Source: Dryomyza anilis (taxonomy: Eukaryota; Arthropoda; Insecta; Diptera; Dryomyzidae). From it: DNA of 64,000 nucleotides. The notes beneath the pieces are model-generated. The model ran no database searches, was not told where the DNA came from, and worked only from the letters and a program-made list of their open reading frames with translations. The stretch lies in contig OX638133.1 in the NCBI GenBank assembly GCA_951804985.1, positions 30,405,963 to 30,469,962 of the forward strand. Direction: 5' to 3'. The stretch's first letter is position 1, and every line of letters begins with the position of its first letter. The position numbers were made by a program, and so were the translations under genes. Shown piece after piece: positions 23,101 to 38,100 of the stretch.

Positions 23101-26100
23101 AAAAATGATTTTTAAATACTTGAAACTTTACATTCTATTAAAAAATAAGTCTTCTATTAATAAAATCATTCCGAAAGTTTCTTATTTCGCAGAAATATAT
23201 TTAATGAAGTATTGAAATTCAAGAATATATCTTCTTAAACTCTATTTAATAACTATTTTTCATTGAATTAATGAAAAATGTACTTTAAATACTTGAAATT
23301 TTACCTTCTATTAAAAAATAAGTCAACTATTAATAAAATCATGCCGAAAGTTTCTTATTTCGCAGAAATATATTTAATAAAGTATTGAAGTTCAAGAATA
23401 TGTCTGCTAAAAATCCTTTTTCATTGAATAATTGAAAAATTCTCGTTAAGTACTCGAAACTTTACCTTAAATACTTTGTTATAATATTCACAAAAGTGGT
23501 CTTTTGTTTGCTGGACGATATGCCTTGCACCAATTCGGCTATAACATCAACATCTATTTTATTATTGATTATATCATCGGATACAATAATCGGTGGTTCC
23601 TCCTCTGGTTCACTTTTCACTCGATCAAAATCATTCACTATTTGTTCGTCAAAATTATTTTTTATTTTGGCACTATGGTCTTTCACAGTCCATGTCTGGA
23701 CCAAATTATAATGTTCTTCGTCCTTTTTGGACGTTGGTATGGTATCAAGTAAACTTAAAGTATTGCTGGACATTTAATTTTTTATATATACTTTATTTTG
23801 TATAACTTTAAGAAGTTGAAATTTCGAATTTTCAAATCTATAATGACACTATGAAGTTATTTTTGATCCTGTCGAAACGTAATTTCTGTAAACGCTCCGT
23901 AAAAAGTCGCTGTCGTAACGCAGTTTCAATCGACAAATAACTTTGAGGCAACCACTTGACGTGGTTTATATAGCCAAAAAATTATAAACGATACATATAA
24001 GCAAAATAAAGAAAACCAACCTTTAAAATGCTTTTAATCAAATTTTAGGCAAAAGGTGTTAATTGAACTTTATTGAATTCGCATTGTACATTTTAAAGGC
24101 GTTTTTGTGCTCGAGAATTGCATGACACGTATACGAATTACCAGATGCTGACTAATGAAAAAAATAAAAATTACTTATGAATAATTTTAAGCTCATTTAA
24201 ATACCTAATCGATTTATAACATGTTATATTAAAATGTGTATCGACTTTTTTTTTACTTAACACTGAACAAATACATTTAATACATTTTAAGGTATTCGAT
24301 TTTTAATATAAAAATTGTATATTGTATTTTAAAAGCTGAAATATCATTTGTAAATTTATGGTATTATGTTTTAATTAACATTCACATTGGATATCATTTA
24401 GTATAAATTGGAAAATATACGAAATGCTTTAAAAATTCCCTATTTAAAACTTTTAAGTACTGCACAACGACTAAATTTTCGAAAGCCGGACAACTCTTTC
24501 TCATCAATATATTCTCTGGACAACCCCGGAGAAAGTATTTCCGAACAATTCATCCCCGAAATTATTTCTCACACTCAGATAAAATTCCCTCAAGTCCCAT
24601 TAAAATTGGTCAATAGGACAATTATTGATTTAATAGTATACAAAAAATAAATCTTTTCATATAAACTCAATGGCAATGTCATGGTATTTTCTAGTATTTA
24701 ATGGTATTTTCCGATTAAAATAATAATTTATCCTATTGACTATTTTTAATAGTAAAAAACTATTATTTATATAGTATTTTTTTCTGGGTGCATATACCAA
24801 ACAACTGACCATTATAAATACCATTATAAAAATTAAGATATCTCAAGAAAAATTTGATGGAAAGCCATTGTCATGGGAAAGGTTAATTTAGGGAAGAATG
24901 TTTCGGGGCAGAATTGCGTCGATGAAGAATTGTCTCGAGACAGAATAGTATCCAGAAAGAATTGTCTCATCGAAGATGAATTGTCTCAAGAATGAATTGT
25001 CTTAAGAATGAATTATCACGACGAAGAATTTTATGAAGAAATAACTGTCTCGTGGAAAAAAAGTGTCAACGAAAAATTAGTTCGATTTTCTCGAGGAATA
25101 ATTGTCTTCGGGAACAATTATCTCGAGGAAGAGATGTATGGGGGATGAATTGTCTCCAGGCTAAATTGTTTCGAAAAAGAACTATCTCGGGGATGAATTG
25201 TCTATCGAAGAAGAAATTGTATCGAGGAAGAATTGTCTCAATGAAGATTTTTTCCAGGAATCTGAAGGAAGAACTGTCTGGGGTATGAATTGTCTCGAGA
25301 AAGAATTACCTCTAATTGTCTCGACGAAGTATTGTCTGAAAGAAGAACTGTCTCAGGGATGTAATGTCTCAACGAAGAATTGGTTCGATAACGAATTGTC
25401 TCAAAGAAAAATTGTCTTGAGTAACAATTCTCTCGATGTATTGTAGATGAATTGTTTCGAGGAATCTCCTGGAAGAACTGCCTCGGGTATGAATTGTCGC
25501 GAGGAGGAAAATTATCTCGATGAAGAATTTTCTCAATGAAGAATTGTTTCGAAAATTCTCAAGGAACTGCCTCGGATAGAATTGTCGCGAGGTAGAATTG
25601 TCGCGAGGAAGAATTATCTCGAGGAAAAATTGATTCGAGAAAGAACTGTTTCACCGTTGAATTGTCTCTATAAAGAAGTGTATGAGGCGTTGAATAGGCT
25701 CAAGGAAGAACAGTTCGGAGATGAGTTATCGCGAGGAAGATTTGTCTCGAAGAAAAATTTGTGTACAGGAAGAACTTTCTCGGTAATAAATTGTCTCGAG
25801 GAAGAACAGTCTCAACGAAGAATTGGTTCGATAACAAATTGTCTCAAGGAAAAATTGTATCGATGAACAATTGTTAAGAGGAAGCGATGTATCGGGGCTG
25901 AATTGTCTCGAGTAAGAATTGTTTCGAGTAATCATTATCGAGATAAAGAAGTATATGGGGTTGAATTAGCTCGAAGAAGAACAGTTCCGGAGACGAATTG
26001 TCTCGAAGAAGAAGTGATTCGAAGAAGAATTTTTTCGCGAGAAAGAATTATCGCGAGGAAGAATTATCTCGAGGAAGAATTGATTCAATAAAGAATTATT

Positions 26101-29100
26101 TCGAGGAATCATTATTTAGAGAAAGAAATTCATGGGGAATTGGCTCGAGGAAAATTTATGTCGAAGATGAAATATCTCGAAAAAGAATTATCAAAGAAGA
26201 ATTGTTTCGAAGACAAATTGTCTCGGAAAATCAGGCCTTATCTGGGAAGAATTTAACTAATATTGGAAACATTTTAGGGGAAAATTTGCATTTGGAAAGA
26301 ACTGTTTCGGGAAAAGTAGTTTTGCTTCTAAATTAACTCGGGAATGAATTGTATGGAGGAATAATTGTCTCGAAGTAGAACTGTCTCCGGTATAAATTTA
26401 CTCAAAGAATAACTATTTCGCAGATAAATTGTGTCGAGGAATATTTGACTCGCGAGTGAAAAGTCTCGGTAATAAACTGGCATTAAGAACAGTTTTCGGG
26501 CATAAATTGTGCGTTATCCATATTTTCTATAGAACCCAAATATATAAAAAAATAAACCTGTTAAAATTATTAGATATTTGTAAATTGGTATATATATTTT
26601 TGGAATGTGTATTTCTAACTGTTTATTGAACTTCTAATGAGTTCTACATACGCGTCGTGCGACACGTTAAAAACATGTTTTGACTTTTAAAACATCCAAA
26701 CAAAAACATTGTCTGCCAAAACATTGACATTCAATTAAAATCGATGCAAAAATATTATTCAACATTTGAAAACATTTACGCCTGGATCCATGAAACAAAC
26801 ACAAACTGCCCCCAATTCACCGCACCGCACTGCACCGCACCACATTACCTAACATTAATTCACACAATCCTTATAATTAACATGGTTCACAGTTAATTGC
26901 TACCCGATTAGTGTGTTTATATTGTATATTGTTCCATTTCTCATTTGTCTGTTACTCTAAAAATAGTTCATATTTAAACCAGTTTGACATTTTCTGTGTG
27001 CTTTCAACATGAGCAGCAGTTTAATTTACTTCAAACTGTGAGTATGCTAATTAGTCGTAAATGAAATTTGTGTAATTTTTGAAGGGTTATTGTTTATTTA
27101 GAGTATATTTATTTGTTTTACTTTAACTGTATTATTTGTTAATTTTATTAGTAATTGGGGCAATTGTTTATATATTTATTAAAGCTAATTAATCATTATG
27201 ATATAATATGGTTAGAGTATATTCCATATACAGAACAATTTAGAAATAAAATATAATTTCGTCGTTCTAGAGAAAAAATTAATCAATAACATATTCTAGT
27301 TTTGAATTAATATTATACGTACTATAATTATTAAATGTCGACAAACTTTGAAATTATGGGGGCTAAAATGTACTTAAAGTAGTACATAATACAGATTTGT
27401 TAGGGGTACCAACACGTCTGGATTAAGTACTACTTTAAGTACATTTTATAACCCATAGTTTCAAGGTTAATCAACATTTAATAATTATAGTACATTTACT
27501 ATTAATTCAATACTTCTAAACTTTATTATCTATCTTTTATATGTATCAAACATATATGAAGCGTGTATAAATGCATTTTGAATAGTTTATATAAATCCAT
27601 ATACCAATTATTATTCATTATTTTTCCTTGTATATTTAAAACCAATTATAGTAAATAATTTATAATTCTATAAAAATATTGTTAAAAATTAAAACTTACT
27701 GCGTGCCATCCTCCTTGTGGCAGGAGTTTCCGCTTGTATCATAGAACGATAATTTTCGGCTAGCAAAGACCAAGTTCAGTAGTGGTGGTGCTCGTAGTTT
27801 TCGCTGAAAAAAAGAGGTTTTTCATTAGCACTCAGTAATATTGGCTAAAAGCGCATATTAACATTAACACCTTAACAAAGAGGTTGCACAATTTCTACTT
27901 TGTTTTACCTAATGTTTTACATAAACACTTAACATTCCCCCTAGTTAGTTCAGTGGTAATGCGATTTAGAACTGTCTTTGCAGTGTAAGTGCCAACCCTA
28001 AAATGAACATCGACTAAATATCTGAACTTTGACTTATAAGTAGTGAAGCTTTGTAATTTAAGAATATAAAAAAGTATCTAATTAATACATAACAATATAC
28101 ACTATACGAATTATATACTGCTGCTTAGCATAGTTTTAGTTGACCCGAAGACTAATAGTTAATTTGATTTGTAAAATATATAATTCTTAAACTAAGGGAA
28201 GCAATATAATAAGAAATAGAAGTTATACAGACTCGCATTAGTGTAAATCAGGATATATTTAGTCTACTCCAATTTAATAAAAAATACTTTTTAAAATACC
28301 TTAATATGCAAAGAATCCGAGACAAAATATTCAAGATAATGAATTTTATTTGTATATTTAAACTTTTCTCCTAAATTTTATAGTATTTTTATAATAAATC
28401 ACAGAAAAATAAAATCCGGACAGAACAAAAAGTTCGGTATGCAAATTTTTACTACGATTTTTATCATTATTAAGAAATTAAGAAGTGATGTACGATTTAA
28501 ATTCCCTAATTTATGTAACTTTCGGAGTATTTTTTATACGTTATCGTTAATGAATAGAATATTATTTTCATATATTTAGGTCAACATATTTAAGATTCCA
28601 AATCTTACTAAAGATTTGAGAATTTTGATCATTTGGCTTTCGGTCGTGGTTTTCAGTTTCCTAAATATGGGTCCTTGAAATATGAAAAATCCAGAAAAGC
28701 ACAGAATTGGATATACTTTACTGTAAGCAACTTAACCAATAGCTGAACTAGATAATCTAATTAAACTGTGCTATACAGGATATATATGCGCAAAATTTGG
28801 CATCTAAAAATATTAGGGTGACTATATTAGGTAGATTGACTTTATAATTTTTCCAATTTATAATTTTTCAATAAATATATGTTGAAGAATATCATTGGTT
28901 AAATTGTAAAAATTTCAACGTGGTTTACGGGCTCGTTACTAAGTTATGAATAAAAATTTTATAAATCCCAATAAACATTTCGTCATGCTCTAGCGAATAT
29001 TTTTTTGATTTTCCATGTTTTCAATAATATCTTTTGACTATTCCCCAAGCTTTAATAATAAAGTCGAAATCATGAATTTTAAAGACTTCAGTAACTATAT

Positions 29101-32100
29101 AAAATAGTTCACATAAACTGAAGCAACTATAATAAAAAGTATAAAATCAAGTCACTTTAAAGTGTAAATATATGTGTGTATCAAACATTATGAAATAAAC
29201 TTGATAGCTATAATAATAGTTTGGCACTACAGTCCTACGGCCGAGCTCTCTCACCATTTTGAGCTGTGCGTGTTATATTTGTACTCAAAGTGGTGGGACC
29301 TACAGTTTATTGCCGAATCCGAACGGCGGGTGAGAGCTTTTCATAGGCAATGTTTTACTCTCGTAGGTTAGCCATTTACTGCCGAGAGGAAGCGCGGTAT
29401 AGAAAAATGTTTCAATGAAAAGATGTTGTTAGCCCCAGTCCAGGCTTGAACCGGGCACCTTTCGGCTCGCAGTCCAACGCACTAACCACTGAGCTACCGC
29501 GGCTACACTTGATAGCTGCTTCATAATCAACAGCAAATTGGGTTAAAAATTTGTGTTCAATAAGCTCACTAACATACGAATATTCTACCCTTTTTAAAAA
29601 CATGAGAACAACTTGTACAATCATTATTTCATAACTATACTTTCTACACTCGCAATGCACTAGAAATTGACTTGAGATTGGTTTGAAGTGAAAGGTATGT
29701 TGAAGTGAAAGGTATTGCTCTCAGACTTCAAACAGAAAAAAAAATGTTTCAATGTATTTCATCCAACTTTGAATATTATAAACATTCGCAATTACAGACG
29801 CTATATCATTATAAGCTACAAAATTCATCAAATTTTGCGTCTCTATTATTAAATACGAAATTTTGCAAACGGTGTACGAAAACCCCCAACATAATTTGTC
29901 TTTTTATGAAAATGCAACCACAAAGAACTGAAAAATAGATCTATTAACGATGATTAATAATTCCTAATTCTGCGATTTTACATGCATGTTCATTTCTCTG
30001 CTCTTTTATATTTCCAATTCGCTTTTATATTGTTTTGATATAGAAAAATGCAGTATATGAATATGTTGAGAACATCCAGTTTCAAACAAGTGTAGTTATA
30101 TTGTATAGTTTAATAAGCATATCAAATGGTCTATTACGCTATTTTTGAACTATGATATAAGTGTGAATATCAACTATACATTGTCTAAAAATCAAGCCAT
30201 CAACAAGTGTAGAGGTCAGCTTGAAATATTTGTATATTTTAAATTGAATAAAAAGTTCCCTTAAACTTTCAATTGTGCGTAGATTTCAAGTTAGTTGTAC
30301 ATTGGAATATAATTTGATTAATAGGATAGATAGTAAAAAGACGTTTTGATGGAGAATGCTATATTATACAACTTTTTAAATTACGTTTCTCCATGCTATT
30401 CTCTTAATTTAAACTTGCGAACGACTTTAATTCAACGGCAAATATTTATTGGGATATGTTATATATTCTGTGCAGGAAAATGGTGTCAATTGCTCTAAAA
30501 TAATGTGACTGGTGAAAGGAGAACTTGTCACTGTTCAAGGGTAGACCTTCGAAATCATAATACATGTTCTGAGAACGGTACCGACTAATAACATGATCTT
30601 GATGTCCACTTTTGTGATAGGATTAAAAGTCTGCATGAGGTGTTAATTCATCCCTCCCTTGGACAATGCCATGTAAAATTTTCCGGTTGATTTCAAATAA
30701 AAATGGTAAAACTTGGATCGGTTGACTATCACCGAGGAACCAGTCACGTACCTCGTCTAATACCAGTTCCGCCGTTATCTAAGTTAAAACTTTTTTATGA
30801 AAATTATTATTTTTTTTTAATTTCAAAGCACAATAAAAAAATATCACCGAACTTGAGTTCCGAATATGAGTTTCGGATAGACTTTAAGATTATAATCAAG
30901 ACGTCATACTCAGTTTTTTTTTTAAATAGCCTAAATTTATTGAGTTATTACGTAAAACAAAAGAAAAAGGAAATTCTCATGTTATTCATATACTTTAGAC
31001 TTTGGCATCTTAGCAATTCGAATTTTCTACCTGATTTGTTTTGATTATAATCAAGTATTCTCAATGGAATCACTGAGAATACTTCATTTAATATTTTAAA
31101 ATAAACCCAATGAAATTCGTGTAGTTCTGACCAAAGTTATGACCAGTCAAACACAAAAAAATATATAAATTTTAAGGTATATCATTATTTTTATTTTTGT
31201 ATAGCAGCTGTTGTTTCATAGATCAATAACTCGATCACCAACGTGTCTAATGCAAATTAATAAATCTATATCAATTCCATATCACTCGTAAAATTTGAAC
31301 GAAACTCACGACGTTTTAAAAACTATACGTAGATTAAGATATACGTAGATAAGATACATAAATTATGATTGTTTTTAAATTATTTTTACTAAGATTTTTA
31401 AAGATTTTAAAATTGACCTAGAATGTCCCATATATAAATTAAGTTTCCAAGCAAACCAAACGATATCTTAACGATATCAAAACGATATCGTTTATAGGCT
31501 CAAATTGTCGTTTTCGAAAATATATAATGATACGAAAACGATAGGGTTCTCTATAAAAACTAACATATCTCGAATGATATCTTTATTTTTTCAGTTGATA
31601 TTGAAATAGATTTCATTTTCGATATACAAATTTTATTTGTTCATTAAATTTGATATTCTGACGTAAAATCTAAAGAGCACATAATTCAATTTCAAAATAT
31701 TTTGAATTTCACATCGAAAATTTATCATTATTTCATCGAATTCAAAAATATCGTCAAATGGTTTTTTTGGGTTGTTTATAAATTATTTTTTTTTTCAGAT
31801 TTTAAAAGTTAAGTTTACAAATTTTATTTTATGAAATACATAGACTCCCTACATTTATTGACTTTGTAAATCAGAAATTCGAAACACGGTCCGAGACTAA
31901 AACTACTTTAATTATTAATCAATTTAATATGTTTAATTTGTTAAGAGTTAAATAGAAAGACAATATCAAATACACTTTAAAATTTAGGAAACAAATAGAA
32001 ACCAACCGAAAAAAAGTTCAATACCAAGTGCGCGAGCACCAAATATAAGGAACTGAAAATATTTAAGTGCTATTCAAATTTATTGACTTCTTTTTAATGA

Positions 32101-35100
32101 ATTTGTTTGCAAAAATCAATTGACAATAAACTCAATTTATTTGCAGCAAACAACAATACAGTTAACAGTATTATGCAAGAGCTGCACATGATGCTGCGGA
32201 TGACAAATCAATTGCGGAAATTTACTTTTTTAATGGATTCAACAGATACAAGATACAAAATAGTCGCGCCAATATAATAGTGGCAGCCTTCACCGCGATC
32301 TTTCAGATGACGCTAACATATTTGGTCAATATTTAAGTATGACATATGAATTTAATTTAGTTTTTTTTTTTTCATATAAAACTTATTTGCTTAGAAACTG
32401 TTACTCAAAATAAAATAAAAGATCGGCACGTGAGACAAATGTGAATGTATTTGTGTTTGGAACATAATGAATATAGAATAGATTTTTAAGTATATAAACC
32501 AATTGATATTTTATAGGAAAAAAGAAAAAAAAATCTAAAATAAATAAAAAAAAACAAGTTTCATACGAACTACAAACGATATATGGACTTTTTTTCATCA
32601 GTCACATGAATAGCAAAAGTTTTAGATAGGTATATAAAAGAAAGAAAAAAAAAACATATACAACAAAAATATACAACATATATTTTTAGCAATATGTTCG
32701 CCAATTCGGAAATACCACGGGGGGCTTGTTTCTACATCTTATGGTCTGGCATTATTCTTTTCATTTTGTTCAACGCACAGAAACAGAAACTCATGATCGT
32801 TAAAATCTCAACAAAGAAGAAGTCGAAGTCGTCAAATTGCGAAAAACAAATAGTACAGTGCCTCTGTATATAGAAATTATTTTCATTAGTATGGGTACAA
32901 AAAGATTTATGTATTTTTTTCTTTTCATTAGTATAAAAAAAAGGTGTGCGTCGTAGAGGGTACTGTCGATTTTTTTTTGCTGTTGGCGTAGTGCCGAAAT
33001 TTTAATTTCATGTGCGTACTTTTTTGAAGTACACTAAAAGAAAAACGTGTAGATTCTATTCAGTAATTTCAATTTCATTTGAATTTTAATTTCATGATGT
33101 CATTTGATTTACAAGAAAATAATGACTTCTAAATTTAGTAATCGAGAGATATAAACTACATATAAACTACATATATACCATATATACCATGTACCAACAT
33201 TCGATTGAATTCCGATAGAATTTCATATGGGCATTTACTGGGGTTCCGGACGTGACATTCGTACGCTTAAAACTTTAATATCTCGAAGGAAATTAATGAA
33301 TTTACTTGTATAAGTAGTATTTAAATAGGATTAATCATATGCAAAAAATTAGAGAATTCTATACGGTATATCAAAAGATATAAATTAAATAGTTGTCTTT
33401 CTGGACGGAAGTGCATTTTGAGGTTCATATGGATATTCCAAAAAGTCAGCGAATTTTGCGTACAAATATTTTTTTGAAATTATTTAAAAAAATAGCTGAA
33501 ATCATCTGCTTTATTTGTATATTTACACATTATTTCAAAAGTTTATAGTTTTTACATAATAAATCACCGAAATATTCCGGACAGTATAAAAATTTCTTTC
33601 TTCTTCTAAAAATACTTTTTGCGTTCAAATTATTTTTTTTTTGATAATTTATTAAGATAGCTGAGACAACTTACTTTATTTTTGTATATGAACACTTTGT
33701 TCCTAAAGTTTATAGTTTTTTCGTAATAAATCACAGAATATTTCAGGATGTTCTGTATGAAAATTTAAACTACGAAAAAATTTTATATCTGACAATATTA
33801 ATAATCATTATTACGAAATAAAAAGTGATGTGCGATTCTAATATCCAGAGGTTTTTATAAGGTTTATATATTTTTTTTCCTTTTTTTGTGAAAAAAAAAC
33901 TTTTTTTTTTTGATATTTATTTGCATTTTTGGTACTCAAAACTACGGACGTGACAGATTTAAATTAGCTGTCAAAAATTTTCTTGAATTACTTGGAAATC
34001 GATGTTTACATTTTGGAAAATGCCGAGGAAATTCTGCTTTAGAAACAGAGGACTCAACTCTTTAAAAAATGTTTTTAGTTTAATATGATAATAAATGTAA
34101 ATTTTTGGTTACGTACGTGACAATGGGACACCCTTATACAAAAATAAAACGTTGTGCCTAATTTTAATTTCAATGCTTATTTTTAAGCTTTAAAAATATA
34201 CAATAAGATTGTCTGGAAAAACATAAAATAATATTTTGTATCTGTATTTCTTTCAAACTATTTAAATTGGTTACTCAAAGTACATGCAAAATTGGTATAT
34301 TTAAAAGTTGTATAGTAATTTAACTTTATAATAATAATTTAAGATTCCAAATCTATAGTTATAAATGACATATTGATGAATGCATTCATTATATATGAAC
34401 TTATTTAAAATATCGAAAAGATAACTGCACAAATGTTTTTGAAGTTTCACCACTACTGCACTCTAGAGTTTTGAATGCATTTTGCAAATGACAGTAGACA
34501 GTTTTTAAGGTGAAGTCTCTCGGCTGATTTCACTTCACTGCAGTATTTGTTTCATTGGTGTGCATTTTTGAATGCATTTTGCAAATGACAGTCACCAGTT
34601 TTCAAGGTGAAGTCTCTCGGCCGATTTCACTTCACTGCAGTATTTGTTTCATTGGTGTCAAGTGCTGTCAAAACATAAGCAGTTCATTTCAGTATTTGAA
34701 TTTTTATTGCACAACATCATAGACCTCTTCACTACAGTTTTATTTGTGTTTTGTTTTGACAGTACTTGGTGCTTTGTTGTTGTGAGCAACACATTCATTT
34801 GATTTTCAAGTATAGATTTGACGACAATAAATATTTTTAAACAAAGTGAATGTCTTGAAGTGGGTTTCAAATGTACTTGTGCAGATGTATAATATCGAAC
34901 ACCATTGCGAACAACGTTATATTCAATACAATGACTTTTACTCATCATATTGATGAATATAATCATAATATCTATCAAAAATTTACCATTTTTTTATAAA
35001 TTGTTCATAATAAAGGGTTTTTCAACAGGGACGCTACAAAAGTAAAACAACAGGGACAGTAAACGATGCCATATTTCTTGGCGCTCTTTTGACATTTCTC

Positions 35101-38100
35101 TTCAGTAAGGTTTGCCATTTCATGATGGAAAGATATACGAAGTCGAATTTTGATAGTAAATTTTAATAATTTCGACTCGTTGTTGGCTCGTATATCTTTC
35201 CATCATGAAATGGCAAACCTTACCTTGAAAAAGCGCTCTTATTGAAAAACCCTTTATTTATGAATATAATATTTAATATGATGAATATTGTGAACTTATT
35301 TTATTTTTTTCAAAAAAAATATTTTTTAAGAAAATAATTAGAAAAAAATGTCCTTAAAAAATAATTTTTAAAAAAATATTATTGTAAGACAAAATTTTAT
35401 TAAAAAAAATAATACGATAAAAAAAAAAATTCGGTAAAAATATCAAAAAAAGTTTTTTTTTTGTCCGAAAAAAAATAATAACTGAATTTCTTAGTGTATC
35501 TCAGTGTATTTATGTAAGAAAAAATGTTATTAAAAAAATTTTTCGTTTGGAAAAAAATATAAAATAAAAAAAATATTGTCCGAAACAAAAATATCAACTG
35601 AATTCTTCAGTGTATCGTCATGTCGTTTTTATTAATGAAAATAGTGTGTCGTCAAATATTCAATATTCCCCGCTGTTGCTAAGCCTCCCCTCTTCTCCCC
35701 TTCTACCACTTTCGCACGTTTTACTCAAATAGTTCTTAGTTTATAAATTATATCGCGAATATCTAATATGTAGTACTTTGTCACCGAACTGAAACCCGTG
35801 CGAATCACACGAAGAAAACTTTCCGTTAAGTCTTGTGATTTTGTTTTGTATTTTTTGTTTAAATATCTATTTTGATTTTATAATAAATTCAATTTTATGA
35901 CCTGTATTAATAGACGAAAATAGCATAGAGCTTAAAATAATAAACGGCTCATAGCATATTAGAAAAAGTCATAAATATGTTGAAATTTTGAATGGAACAT
36001 TTTAAGTGTTTGTTTTTAATTTTGCTGTTTTGGCTTATCAGATATTTCATCAGATTTTTGTATTTATATTTAGACTTAAAGTCCAACATAACCGAAACAA
36101 TTCGTTTGTCGATTTTTTATTCTTGAGTAATGTTAGAAGGTTTATCTTGGCATAACCTAGTAGAAATTTACCTTATTAGGGTTAACATGATGATTATGTC
36201 CTGATATTGTTTTCATACACTCATAAAAAAATACTATAAAATCAATAGTTTTTTTGATATTAAAATTTAAATATCATAAAATACTACAAAATACTTTTAT
36301 ATTGTTTTTGTGTTAAATGAAAATATTTATTTTTCGTATACTATTGAATCAAGAACTGTCCTATTGACCAATTTTTATAGGATTTTTTTTTTTAATGTAT
36401 AACTGATAGGGTAACTGACATGTATACTTAATTTCGAATAATACTGCTCTTAAAATGTGAATTATTTTTTCACCCTGAACTCCTTCATATCATTTTTATA
36501 TAATTCAGAGGTACTGATTTCGAACTCCTTTTTTGTTTTATCTAATTTTTAATTATTATTTAATTATTTTTTATATAAAGCTATATTTTTATCGCATTCA
36601 TTATATTTAACTAATAATTATTTATTAAAAAATTATTTATTAAATTTTATAAATAAATCATATTAACAAATTCAAAACCGACTAATTCCATTAGCAGTAT
36701 TTTTTTTAAGATACAAAAATGTTGTTGTTCATTTTAGATATTCAGAAAGTCTTCAATACATATAATATTTGTATAGACTTAAAAATGCGCAGTAGATTTA
36801 TATAAATGTATTTAGATTTTTTTTAAATATTGAACAACCAAAAAAAAAAAATAATTATGTGAAGTACACAAATGCTAATACACTGACACATTCAAATAGC
36901 AGCTGTATTAAAAAATTAAACAACAAAAATAAACAACAAAAATATAAATTTAATAAGATGCAAATTAAATTAGATACATTTTTGCAATTTACAAAATCAA
37001 TTTAAATTACAAAGAAAAAAAACGATAAAAAAATTAAACGTTATTACAAAATAAATTTTATTTTTTATCGATAAAAAAATAGAATAAAAAATATTAGAAA
37101 AATAATGTATCAAAAATATAAAATATCTAAATATTGAAGTTATCTAGAATTGAACACATATAATAGAAATTTGTTGAATCAACCAATTCCATGTCCAACC
37201 ACCATATTCGGTTCTTTCAACTGTTAAAAAGGCTTCTTTGAATCAAAATTAAAAAGGTTGTAGACTGGACAACCAAATCTTCGTATTTAGTTCAGTTTTA
37301 GAACAATTTGGTGTGTGTGTATATGTTAATATTTTAAGTGTTATGTGGCAGTTCCAACACACAATTTGTAGAAATTTCGTTTTAACCCTTCTACACAAAT
37401 TGCAAACATACCCCTTCTATTCAAATTGGGTCAAATTGACCCACTCATTGCCATAAATATATAATTGGATATGAAAAAAAATGTATTTTTTTTTAAAATT
37501 CATTTTTTCAATCATTTTTAACAAAAAATAATAAAAACAAGAACAAAAAATATATTTTTTTCTACACTCAATACGAATTTGTTTGAAATACATTTGTTGA
37601 GGTCATGTCATTAAAAAGAACGTAACATATTTTTACTCTAACCGAAATGTTAGTCCGCGCAACTGCACGTTCGTTTGTTGTAACCTCATGACTGCATTTT
37701 TCATTCTGCAAAAATTTGACGTTTGTGCATTTGTTACGGCAACTGAGTACGTATTGTATCAACTAAATAAATGACAAACGGCAACCTCATGTCTATCAGC
37801 AGTTTGCTTGCCAGTTTCTTGCCAACAATTATGGATACATGATACATGCAAAAATATATAAAAGTCAAAAATTTTACCAAGTCGCAAACAATAAGAAATT
37901 CATTAATTAAGTAAAAATGTGAACTAAATACATGAATATTAATAAAATAATGAAGGAATTCAATAAAAATTGCTGTTTAGCTAGTGTAATATAATAAAAA
38001 TATAATATATGTGACCATATGTGGCATTAGAAATATTTTGATAAAAATTAAATTTTCAACTGTTTTTAAATTTCAAGGAACAGGAATCAATAGATCGTCG

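Noticed and set aside
25052..26336. Chain of 62-112 codon frames
   Set aside because: Produced by a 15-bp tandem repeat inside an intron, with frame changes between blocks.
29430..29510. Functional tRNA gene
   Set aside because: A and B boxes are present but the anticodon and acceptor arms do not pair well, and related copies share a non-tRNA body, so it is a SINE head.
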